Below the pieces are notes generated by a model. The model saw only the letters and a program-made list of their open reading frames with translations, did not search any database and was not told the origin of the DNA. Made by a program: the position numbers and the translations under genes. From NCBI RefSeq assembly GCF_000826655.1, contig NZ_JXJO01000010.1, forward strand, positions 168,059 through 232,058: a DNA stretch of 64,000 nucleotides, in the 5' to 3' direction. Positions 8,665-15,436 of this stretch are shown here, piece after piece; the first letter of the stretch is position 1, and each line of letters opens with the position of its first letter. Source of the stretch: Psychroserpens damuponensis (lineage in GTDB: Bacteria; Bacteroidota; Bacteroidia; Flavobacteriales; Flavobacteriaceae).

Positions 8665-8800
8665 CTTTTACCATTTTTATTTGATATTCCTTACCAATTT
8701 TTAGAACGTTCCCAACTGGGCTAAAACCTTTTGCATTGTGTTTTATTATTTCATGCTCAAGAGCTGTTTGTGTTTCTGCTGTGAGTGTTATATCTTCCAT
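8648..8800 (-). CDS. Small protein of the integrated element, 50 aa
   Basis: Starts ATG GAA GAT ATA ACA one base after the stop codon of the 221-aa gene (TAA-C-ATG) and ends GGC GCC AGA GTA TAA. The 50 residues start MEDITLTAETQTALEHEI and end in a basic stretch (KEYQIKMVKDGARV), with no membrane segment. The one-base gap upstream and 17-bp overlap downstream indicate translational coupling in a three-gene operon. Function is unknown. Confidence 0.55.
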   Translation of the reverse strand: MEDITLTAETQTALEHEIIKHNAKGFSPVGNVLKIGKEYQIKMVKDGARV

Positions 8801-8801
8801 G

Positions 8802-9467
8802 TTATTTAATATCTAAAATTGCGTTATAATTAAGTTCATAGCTTTTTAAATCTCTATCTAAAGACTTTACACATTTGCCGCATCCTGTCAATACATCTGC
8901 GTATGTGTTTTTCATTTTTCTACTTGCTTTTACAAAGTCCTCAATTGATGAAATTTTATCTATTTGGTTTTGATTAGTAGCGTATAATTTAAAAAACTCA
9001 CTATCGACTGTAATTTTATAGCTATCTTTTAAAATACTTAGAAAGTCATCAATACAATATTCTTTTTTTGTAGGTGCTTCGGGGTGGCTTACTCTTTCAA
9101 AATTTTTTTCATAGGTCTCTTTTGAAAACCAGTAGTCGTGATTTTGAGTATAAAAGTAGTGTTTAATATCAAGTAGCTTTTTGTATCTATTTTCAAGTTC
9201 TGTTAATTCATCTGTGTCAATATTGCATAAGATTAACCATTGTTCAAAATCTGCTTCAGGTATTCTCTGTTGCATCTTCTTTTTTTGATAGTCTTCAAAT
9301 ATTGTCACAAAATTACCGTCCTTTAAATCTGATAGCTTTAATTTATGATCTACTTTTTGAGCTGTTAGTTCACTCTTTACGGCTTCCAGTAGTTCGGGAA
9401 TAGCTTCTATTTTCTTGATAAACCTTTGCTGATAGTCTTCATCATGGTGTAGTAATTGCTTTGTCAT
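8802..9467 (-). CDS. Element protein of unknown function with C-terminal CxxC, 221 aa
   Basis: Soluble, highly charged and mostly alpha-helical by composition, with no signal peptide or membrane segment. The only distinctive motif is CGKC at residues 196-199, close to the C-terminus, which could bind metal with a partner or form a disulfide. Tyr/Phe-rich patches (KHYFYTQNHDYWFSKETY) lie near residues 105-125. It heads an operon with two small ORFs and a terminator. A repeat-rich 330-bp gap separates it from the helicase gene, so it probably has its own promoter. I do not recognise the family; in satellites and mobilizable elements this position often holds cargo or accessory genes. Confidence 0.75.
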   Translation of the reverse strand: MTKQLLHHDEDYQQRFIKKIEAIPELLEAVKSELTAQKVDHKLKLSDLKDGNFVTIFEDYQKKKMQQRIPEADFEQWLILCNIDTDELTELENRYKKLLDIKHYFYTQNHDYWFSKETYEKNFERVSHPEAPTKKEYCIDDFLSILKDSYKITVDSEFFKLYATNQNQIDKISSIEDFVKASRKMKNTYADVLTGCGKCVKSLDRDLKSYELNYNAILDIK

Positions 9468-9603
9468 TTTTGTAATTGCCTTATTCAGGTCTTTGTTCGT
9501 GCCACTTTTTATTTATTCGTGGCTATTGTTTATAATATGTTAATATGTGTTGCGGGTAATTGTGGCAATAACTAGGGCGGGCGTATATGATGGTGCATTT
9601 TGT

Positions 9604-9804
9604 TGAATTTTGTAAAATGTTAGGAGAGTTAATGGAATAGTAAAAACTTACTGTATATAAAAGTGTATTTATACATACATAGACTTATAATTTAATTAAC
9701 TATCCTAACTATTAGTGTTTAAGTGCTTGTTTGTTAGAGGTTTACGTTTGTTAGGTGAGGTTAAAAACGTTAATTTCACCTAACTTTTTAAGTAATACCC
9801 TAAC
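9604..9804. other. Candidate replication origin: iteron-like GTTAGG/CCTAAC repeats beside an AT-rich stretch
   Basis: The gap 9468-9799 has no gene. GTTAG(G) or its complement CCTAAC occurs at 9619, 9704, 9733, 9750, 9779 and 9799. The 9750 and 9779 copies form a perfect 9-bp inverted repeat (GTTAGGTGA/TCACCTAAC, 9750-9784). An AT-rich stretch at ~9650-9702 could be the unwinding element. The adjacent gene encodes a helicase-like replication protein. The repeats are visible; the origin role is inference. Confidence 0.45.
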
Positions 9805-11287
9805 TGTTTGAGAGCAAATCGGGCTGTTTAATTATTACGTGTGTTTTATTGCCGCCTCCAGTCTTTGTTTCTAAAATTAACCCTTGACTATTAGAAAATT
9901 CGTTTAGCCATTTCAGTACTGTTTTAGAAGCATTTGAGCTGTATTTTGCGTATCTGTCGGGGAGTATCTCTTTTGTTAGATTACTAAGAATATACCATTT
10001 GTCAAGCTCCATGACGTTGTTAGTAAAGTTTACAAACTCCTTGCTTGTCGAATTGCTAAACATCACTTTTACAATTTCAGGATTTTCGTATTCTATTAAG
10101 CCATGCTTTAAAAATACTTGAGCGCAATGGATCATATAAGCATAAAAATTATTCCATTGGCTTTTGTTCCAGTCATCAAATAACGTTTTATTAAAATCAT
10201 CATAAGGAGTGTATTGGCTGTCGTAATGATTATTTATTGTCAATCTAAAAATGCGGTTCTTGTCGCTCGAATTATTACTACCTAATCGATAATTCGTAAT
10301 AATCATTATATGTGGTGCATACTCATAAGGAATTGTACATCCAACTTTTGAACGTCCTTTTATTTCAACATCAATTCCGCTTTTCAGTTCGTGCAGTTTA
10401 GGAATAGGAAAATTTTTAGGAGCATCTCCAAAAATGAAAATATCTTGTTGCTGGGTTATTGACTGAAAAGGAAAATTTATATTTATGTTTTCGCCAGATT
10501 CAAAGCCAACATTTAAAACCTGCTTGAGAGATTCTCTAAATATACCGTCTTTTCCACTTTGCCCGCTTTTACTGTTAATGGTTAAACTGTTTTCATCTGA
10601 TACAATAAATATTGTTTTTTGTCTTTTGTCTTTACGTCGGTGCATTTGAAAGCCTTTAAGGGACTTTATACTTAATAGGTGCTTATTGCCGTTTGTAGTG
10701 TGTTCGTCAAATTTTTTAATGTCGCTTTCGTTTGCATCTGCTGTTGTTATATCGTAATCAAAATCTATAATTTTTGAAGCATCGATATAAGTTTTACTTT
10801 TTGCAAATTGGCTGTAACTTTCTGTTGTAATTTCTTTACTAGTAACTTTTACGATAGTGTTTCTAAAAAACAACCTTGTTATTGCTTTAGGATCTCTATA
10901 TTCTTTTAGTTCAAATGGTGGTAATATACCGACTACATGAGTTTCTTTTTTAATATGTCTATTTATAGCAATATTAAGTTTGTTTAAAACGTCGTTACTT
11001 TGAGAGCTATATTTTTGATGAATATCGAGTATGAATTTTGCAATTTCATCTTTTGTGAAGCCACTGTATTTAATACCATTGTGATATAAACAAAATTGAG
11101 GTTGCCCGTATATAGTTTCTTGATAAAAACCTATTAGAGTTAATGCAGTTGCAACCTCTATTGTATTTACAATAATCTTTGCCTTATCAAGTGCGTAACT
11201 GTTTATAAATAAGTTTTTTTCGCTATCTTTACCTTGTAAATCCTCTAAAAGATTATTAAGGCATTTGGTGTGTGTAGTGTATACCAT
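9800..11287 (-). CDS. Superfamily 3 helicase-like replication protein of the element
   Basis: 495 residues. The central part matches the helicase half of Bacteroidota primase-helicase proteins: a Walker A-like SGQSGKDGIF (around residue 243), a Walker B-like IFIFGDAPKNFPI, DVEIKGRSK..IPYEYAPHIMIITN (motif C, ends in Asn), then sensor-like KNRIFRLTINNHYD, FDDWNKSQWNNF and FLKHGL. In typical members these read GKS/T and VIDD; here they are GKD and FGD, so both nucleotide motifs are diverged. The N-terminal ~200 residues show no primase motif I recognise. The gene starts 6 bp after the HTH gene and ends beside repeated GTTAGG sites. Likely role: initiation of element replication, perhaps with altered ATPase activity. 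Confidence 0.65.
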   Translation of the reverse strand: MVYTTHTKCLNNLLEDLQGKDSEKNLFINSYALDKAKIIVNTIEVATALTLIGFYQETIYGQPQFCLYHNGIKYSGFTKDEIAKFILDIHQKYSSQSNDVLNKLNIAINRHIKKETHVVGILPPFELKEYRDPKAITRLFFRNTIVKVTSKEITTESYSQFAKSKTYIDASKIIDFDYDITTADANESDIKKFDEHTTNGNKHLLSIKSLKGFQMHRRKDKRQKTIFIVSDENSLTINSKSGQSGKDGIFRESLKQVLNVGFESGENININFPFQSITQQQDIFIFGDAPKNFPIPKLHELKSGIDVEIKGRSKVGCTIPYEYAPHIMIITNYRLGSNNSSDKNRIFRLTINNHYDSQYTPYDDFNKTLFDDWNKSQWNNFYAYMIHCAQVFLKHGLIEYENPEIVKVMFSNSTSKEFVNFTNNVMELDKWYILSNLTKEILPDRYAKYSSNASKTVLKWLNEFSNSQGLILETKTGGGNKTHVIIKQPDLLSNS

Positions 11288-11293
11288 TTGCCT

Positions 11294-11572
11294 TTATTTT
11301 TTTAGTGCCACAATTGAAGCCTCCACCTCTGAACGCTTGTATAATACTCTTCCAGCTACCTGATACGCTTGCAACGTTCCACGCTTTGTGTAGTTATGTA
11401 CACTCGATACATCCACCTTTAAAAGTGCTGCTACTTCGTGCCTTGTTAAATACTCGGTTGGTTGCTTCGGTTCAAAGTTTTGTTTGAAGTTTTCTAATTG
11501 ATTTTTTACGCCCTCTAAAATAGAATTTTGAAGTTCTTGAGGTGTAATTTGTACGAATTGAATTTGTGCCAT
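11294..11572 (-). CDS. Excisionase-like helix-turn-helix DNA-binding protein
   Basis: 92 residues. The C-terminal half (about residues 40-90: TRHEVAALLKVDVSSVHNYTKRGTLQAYQVAGRVLYKRSEVEASI) is a MerR/HTH_17-type winged helix of the kind found in excisionases and small regulators of Bacteroidota mobile elements. The N-terminus is a helix probably used for oligomerisation. It lies between the unknown 274-aa gene and the helicase gene, 6 bp from the latter, so it is co-transcribed with the replication protein. It may direct excision, control replication, or both. Confidence 0.8.
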   Translation of the reverse strand: MAQIQFVQITPQELQNSILEGVKNQLENFKQNFEPKQPTEYLTRHEVAALLKVDVSSVHNYTKRGTLQAYQVAGRVLYKRSEVEASIVALKK

Positions 11573-11672
11573 TGTAATTGAATTTATTGTTATTAATAGT
11601 GCTAAATAACAACCGTTTCAATTCCGATTTATGGCAGTTTTTTCCGATTTATCGGAGGTGCAGTATTTTAGT

Positions 11673-12497
11673 TTAATTTAGTTTAAAGATGTTATTAAAA
11701 TTATTTTCTCTATTGCTATTGGTGCATTTACTTAAGGCGTAAAAACATCCTTTACTGTCAAAATTATCATAATTTTTTTCTGTTATAAATTCGGTACTTA
11801 ATAACCATTTCATAAAATCTGAATGACTTGTATGATGAATTAATTCTTCATATTTTAAACGTTGAAATAAATAGCTGTAATCGAGATAAGGTTCTATGAT
11901 ATGTTTTTCTGTAAATTCAATAAATTGGTTATAGGTTTCTATCTTTTTAAAAATATGAATTGCGTTTTCGGGTATTGGTTTTAATCCGTTTTCATTTGCC
12001 ACTTTTCCAGCTTCATCCGCTTCAATTCCTTTTAATATTTTGGCTTCAATTAGTTCAGCGTGTTCAATAAATTTTTTCGGTGTATCGTTACCATCTAAAT
12101 CAAAATCAAAGGCGTTTTCTATTTCGTTTATGTCTGCTTTATTAACTTTATTAAGTTTGGCTTTGACTTCATTCAGAAACTTACTTTTTTTAATAATCTT
12201 ATTTACTTTTTCGGGTTTTAGTTCCGTTGTTTTGGCAAATAAAATAGCATCATTAATAGTACTATCTATTTCAAAATAAATTGATGTTTGATTGTCTTTG
12301 TCTGTTTGTTCAGGATCAAAACTTTTAAGATTATCATATAATTCAGAAAGTACACCATAAGCATCATTTTTATAGGTGTTTGGGTGCGCTTGCATAACGT
12401 TTAGATAGTTGTTATACAATTCTGTTTCTTTGTCGTTTAAATCAATTCCTTTGGCTTTTTTAGCCTTTGCCGTTTCTAAAATTTGTACGTTACCCAT
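11673..12497 (-). CDS. Element protein of unknown function, 274 aa
   Basis: Lys/Glu/Asn-rich, soluble and predicted mostly helical, with no signal peptide, membrane span, cysteine motif or nucleotide-binding motif. Residues ~80-180 (KPEKVNKIIKKSKFLNEVKAKLNKVNKADINEIENAF) look like an amphipathic helical bundle; the tail is aromatic (FMKWLLSTEFITEKNYDNFDSKGCFYAL). It starts 3 bp after the integrase stop, so the two are almost certainly co-transcribed and possibly coupled. A gene in this position could be an integration accessory factor or cargo. I do not recognise the family. Confidence 0.75.
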   Translation of the reverse strand: MGNVQILETAKAKKAKGIDLNDKETELYNNYLNVMQAHPNTYKNDAYGVLSELYDNLKSFDPEQTDKDNQTSIYFEIDSTINDAILFAKTTELKPEKVNKIIKKSKFLNEVKAKLNKVNKADINEIENAFDFDLDGNDTPKKFIEHAELIEAKILKGIEADEAGKVANENGLKPIPENAIHIFKKIETYNQFIEFTEKHIIEPYLDYSYLFQRLKYEELIHHTSHSDFMKWLLSTEFITEKNYDNFDSKGCFYALSKCTNSNRENNFNNIFKLN

Positions 12498-12500
12498 TAC

Positions 12501-13868
12501 TTATTGATTTGATGCGTTTTTAATTACTGTGAATTGTGTTTCTTTTTTGTCTTCTAACTTTTTATAATAATCATTAAAGGTGTCTAAGTGTTCTTCGCTT
12601 TCTTTTTGAACGTATTGTAAAAATGTAGCATATTTTTTATGTCCTGTTACTTTCATAATACTTTGATGTGGCAATTCATTAAAATGTAGAGTTGCAAAGG
12701 TTCTGCGCCCTGTATGGGTACTTATGTATTCGTATTTAGGTCTTAATTTTTTTTCTAAACGGTTGGTCTTCTTGTTTCTCAATTTGCCTAATATTAGATT
12801 GTCAATTTCAGCGAGTTTACAAATATCTTTGAAGTGCTTATTTAGTTTCTGTTGACTTACTTTGTATGGTAGTCCGTTTTTGTATATTTCTTTAACGGCT
12901 GGTAAAACAGGAATAACAACTTTTTTTCCTGTCTTAATTTGCTTGAGTTCTATTTTATAATTATCTCCATCTTTTTTAAAATTCTCTTTAATCATTCCGT
13001 TTAGTAAATCGTTACCTCTTTGTCCTGTATAGATAGCGAGTAGTAACCATTTGCGAGCGTTTAAAAAGGCTTTCGATTCAAAGTTATAGTTTTGTATCTT
13101 TTGTATGTCTTCAAGCGTTAAAGTGATTACGTCGGTGTCCTCGTCGTATGTGTTAACGGTTTTTATTTCTAACTTATCTAAGTCGTTAGCGGTTTCAACT
13201 TTCTTTGATGCTTTATTTATTACCGTTTTTAGTATTGAAACTTTTTTTACTGCGGTGTTGTGTGAGTATTTTTCATTAATCTTTAACCATTCAAAGAAGT
13301 CATTAAACCAATCTTTATTAAGGCTTTTTATTTTGGTAGTCTCAAAGTCCTGATATCTTTTTATAACGTTCCTAATGTCGTTATATCCTTTAATTGTGTT
13401 TTTAGATAGTCCTACTGTGTTTTTTGATGTTTCTATATTGTCGGCATTATCAATAATGTAGTCAATCCAGTAAGACAAGTATTTTGCTTTAGGATCTATT
13501 TTTTTAGGGTTGTAGTATTTCTCAAGTTCTTTATTTAACCAATCTGAATTTATTGATATAATTTCTTTGTCATTTTTAAACGATTCTAATAAGTGATTTT
13601 CGATGCTTAATAATTTCTTATCAATTTCGGGTTTTAGGTTTTTATTTGTGCCACTTACACCTCGTTTGTTTTGAGTTTCCCAATATTCTTTGGTCACTTC
13701 TAATTCAATTTTAGCGTTTAGAGTGACGTCGGTATATGGTACTTCTTTTGATTCTTTGGATTTTCTGACTTTTACAGTTGATGGTGTGCTGTAGTCTCTA
13801 TAAAGAAAACGTATTGTTAATGGTGCTTTCTTTTTTGTTGAACGATAATAAAAATTAACTGTTGCCAT
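12501..13868 (-). CDS. Tyrosine-type site-specific integrase of the element
   Basis: 455 residues from the ATG at 13868, chosen because MATVNFYYRSTKKKAPLTIRF is the usual family N-terminus; an ATG 18 bp upstream (13886) is in frame. An arm-binding domain is followed by a SAM-like core-binding domain (~residues 95-230) and a catalytic domain. With this start the catalytic residues are Arg284 (TGQRGNDL), His385 and Arg388 (HTGRRTFAT), a GHKKYATFLQYV box and nucleophile Tyr419. All are present, so the enzyme should be active. It lies beside attR, the normal position for an integrase using a tRNA 3' end. Confidence 0.93.
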   Translation of the reverse strand: MATVNFYYRSTKKKAPLTIRFLYRDYSTPSTVKVRKSKESKEVPYTDVTLNAKIELEVTKEYWETQNKRGVSGTNKNLKPEIDKKLLSIENHLLESFKNDKEIISINSDWLNKELEKYYNPKKIDPKAKYLSYWIDYIIDNADNIETSKNTVGLSKNTIKGYNDIRNVIKRYQDFETTKIKSLNKDWFNDFFEWLKINEKYSHNTAVKKVSILKTVINKASKKVETANDLDKLEIKTVNTYDEDTDVITLTLEDIQKIQNYNFESKAFLNARKWLLLAIYTGQRGNDLLNGMIKENFKKDGDNYKIELKQIKTGKKVVIPVLPAVKEIYKNGLPYKVSQQKLNKHFKDICKLAEIDNLILGKLRNKKTNRLEKKLRPKYEYISTHTGRRTFATLHFNELPHQSIMKVTGHKKYATFLQYVQKESEEHLDTFNDYYKKLEDKKETQFTVIKNASNQ

Positions 13869-14052
13869 GATAAGTTGGTTTTGCAATACAAAAATACAAA
13901 ATCTGTACGGTAGTTGTATTGTAAACTTGCATTAAATTAGATTTTATTGCATTTATTTAGATTATTGATTTTTATTAATATTGTGTAAAGTACTGAAAAT
14001 GAGTAGTTTTATTATTGTTTGTGGTTTAATGGGATTGAACGAAATGCAAAGT

Positions 14053-14073
14053 TTCGATTCCCACCTTGAGTAC
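14053..14073 (+). repeat. attR, 21-bp copy of the tRNA-Leu 3' end
   Basis: Exact repeat of 7765-7785. The 185 bp between the integrase start and this site are AT-rich and hold no gene; they probably contain integrase arm sites and the integrase promoter. Confidence 0.93.
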
Positions 14074-14076
14074 CAG

Positions 14077-14110
14077 AAAAGGTTCTAATTTAATATTAGA
14101 GCCTTTTTTA
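14077..14110 (+). terminator. Original tRNA-Leu terminator, displaced by the element
   Basis: AAAAGGTTCTAAT pairs with ATTAGAGCCTTTT (one G-U) around a 5-nt loop, followed by T's. It begins 3 bp after attR with no gene in front of it, consistent with having belonged to the tRNA before integration. Confidence 0.85.
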
Positions 14111-14259
14111 TTTTATATAATTAGCTTTACGATGTATACTACAACATCAAATCATGTAATTTTTAGTTACATTTTCACAAACTCGCTAATTAAATGTAAC
14201 TTTGATACAACACCAACTTAACCAAACATTTTATTTAGTAACACCCAAATCCCATAACT

Positions 14260-14850
14260 ATGATAGACCAATTTCTGTCAAATTTTCAAAATGGTGTATA
14301 CCACATTGTAAACATAAAAGCTTACGATCACATTTTATTTTTAATCGTGCTTACTGTTCCTTATTTATTTAAGGACTGGAAACGTGTATTTATTCTCATA
14401 ACAACATTTACCGCTAGTCATTGCATCTCATTAACATTATCAACATATGATATTATTAATGTCAACCTTAAATTGATTGAGTTTTTAATTCCTATATCCA
14501 TAATAACAGTCGCATTATTTAATGTGTTTACTACTGGCAAAAAATCTCATGGCACCACCTTTGGGTTGGTGTTTTTTGCGACTTTATTTTTTGGATTAAT
14601 TCATGGTTTAGGGTTTATTGATACGTTAGAGCGTATTACTTCTTCTTCGGAAAATAAGCTACTCGCACTTTTTGAAGTTGGATTAGGCATGGAAGTTGGA
14701 CAACTTTTCATAGCTTTTATTATTATCTTTTTAAGTTTTCTATGTCAAACTATTTTTAGGTTTTCAAAACGAGATTGGGTGATGGTAACCTCATCGATTG
14801 TTGTAGGTTTTGTTTTACCAACCCTAATTAACAGCGACTTATTTTCTTAA
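14260..14850 (+). CDS. HupE/UreJ-family membrane protein
   Basis: 196 residues with about six transmembrane segments. Conserved histidines are seen in AYDHILFLIVL, TASHCISLTLS and FGLIHGLGF, the pattern of the HupE/UreJ_2 family, implicated in metal (nickel or cobalt) import in other bacteria. No hydrogenase or urease genes are nearby, and the Flavobacteriia members of this family are mostly uncharacterised, so transport of a metal is only a suggestion. It is the first chromosomal gene after the integrated element. A TAACTTTG box at 14197-14204 fits the -7 consensus. Confidence 0.8.
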   Translation: MIDQFLSNFQNGVYHIVNIKAYDHILFLIVLTVPYLFKDWKRVFILITTFTASHCISLTLSTYDIINVNLKLIEFLIPISIITVALFNVFTTGKKSHGTTFGLVFFATLFFGLIHGLGFIDTLERITSSSENKLLALFEVGLGMEVGQLFIAFIIIFLSFLCQTIFRFSKRDWVMVTSSIVVGFVLPTLINSDLFS

Positions 14851-15004
14851 AAAATCAGGTTGATAATATACGTTTGATAAAACTTAAACGTTATGAAAGT
14901 CTTAAAACATGACCTAGATTTTTAATAATTATTACATTTGAAATATAACTTTAATGGTTGAGTTGATATTTCCGAAGAAAACTCAAAACCACTAAACCTA
15001 GAAA

Positions 15005-15436
15005 ATGTCTCAAAAAAAACAATTACGTTACGATAAAGCTTACTTAAGAATTGCGAAAGAATGGGGAAAACTCTCTCATTGCAAACGCAAGCAAGTTGGT
15101 GCCATAATAGTAAAGGACAGAATGATTATATCAGACGGTTTTAATGGCACTCCAACTGGTTTTGAAAACTATTGTGAAGATGACGAAGGCTATACAAAAT
15201 GGTACGTGTTACACGCTGAAGCTAACGCCATTTTAAAGGTTGCTGCTTCAACACAATCTTGCAAAGGCGCTACGTTATACATTACGCTATCACCTTGTAA
15301 AGATTGCAGCAAACTCATACACCAAGCCGGAATTATAAGGGTTGTTTACCAACAAGGTTATAAAGACAATTCTGGATTAGAATTTTTAGAAAAAGCAGGT
15401 ATTGAGCTAGAATTAATTGAAGATATAAACGCATAA
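15005..15436 (+). CDS. dCMP deaminase family protein
   Basis: 143 residues, cytidine/deoxycytidylate deaminase fold. The zinc site is HAEAN in VLHAEANAI plus PCKDC, with the catalytic Glu in HAE; an N-terminal YLRIAKEWGKLSHCKRKQVGAIIV and GFNGTPTGFENYC are characteristic of dCMP deaminases, which make dUMP for dTMP synthesis. It precedes the S41 protease with zero spacing (stop at 15436, start at 15437), so the two are translated from one message. A TACATTTG -7-like box lies at 14933-14940. Confidence 0.9.
   Translation: MSQKKQLRYDKAYLRIAKEWGKLSHCKRKQVGAIIVKDRMIISDGFNGTPTGFENYCEDDEGYTKWYVLHAEANAILKVAASTQSCKGATLYITLSPCKDCSKLIHQAGIIRVVYQQGYKDNSGLEFLEKAGIELELIEDINA

Larger units (their letters stand above)
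7765..14073 (-). mobile_element. Integrated ~6.3-kb element in tRNA-Leu(CAA)
   Basis: The element lies between 21-bp att repeats, with every gene on the minus strand. From right to left it carries a tyrosine integrase next to attR, an unknown 274-aa protein, an excisionase-like HTH protein, a superfamily 3 helicase-like replication protein, a repeat-rich 330-bp gap, an unknown 221-aa protein and two overlapping small ORFs, then 730 bp of non-coding DNA next to attL. I see no relaxase, type IV secretion, capsid or terminase gene. The layout resembles a minimal integrative mobilizable element or phage satellite. Insertion separated the tRNA from its original terminator, now at 14077-14110. Integration is directly supported; the satellite or mobilizable interpretation is inference. 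Confidence 0.9.

Noticed and set aside
9750..9784. Terminator of the helicase gene
   Set aside because: The inverted repeat is perfect but on the minus strand is followed by AAACG rather than a T-run; the repeated GTTAGG units around it fit an origin or operator better.
14053..14073. Second tRNA-Leu copy
   Set aside because: Only the 21-bp 3' end is present, without anticodon or D arm; it is the attR repeat.
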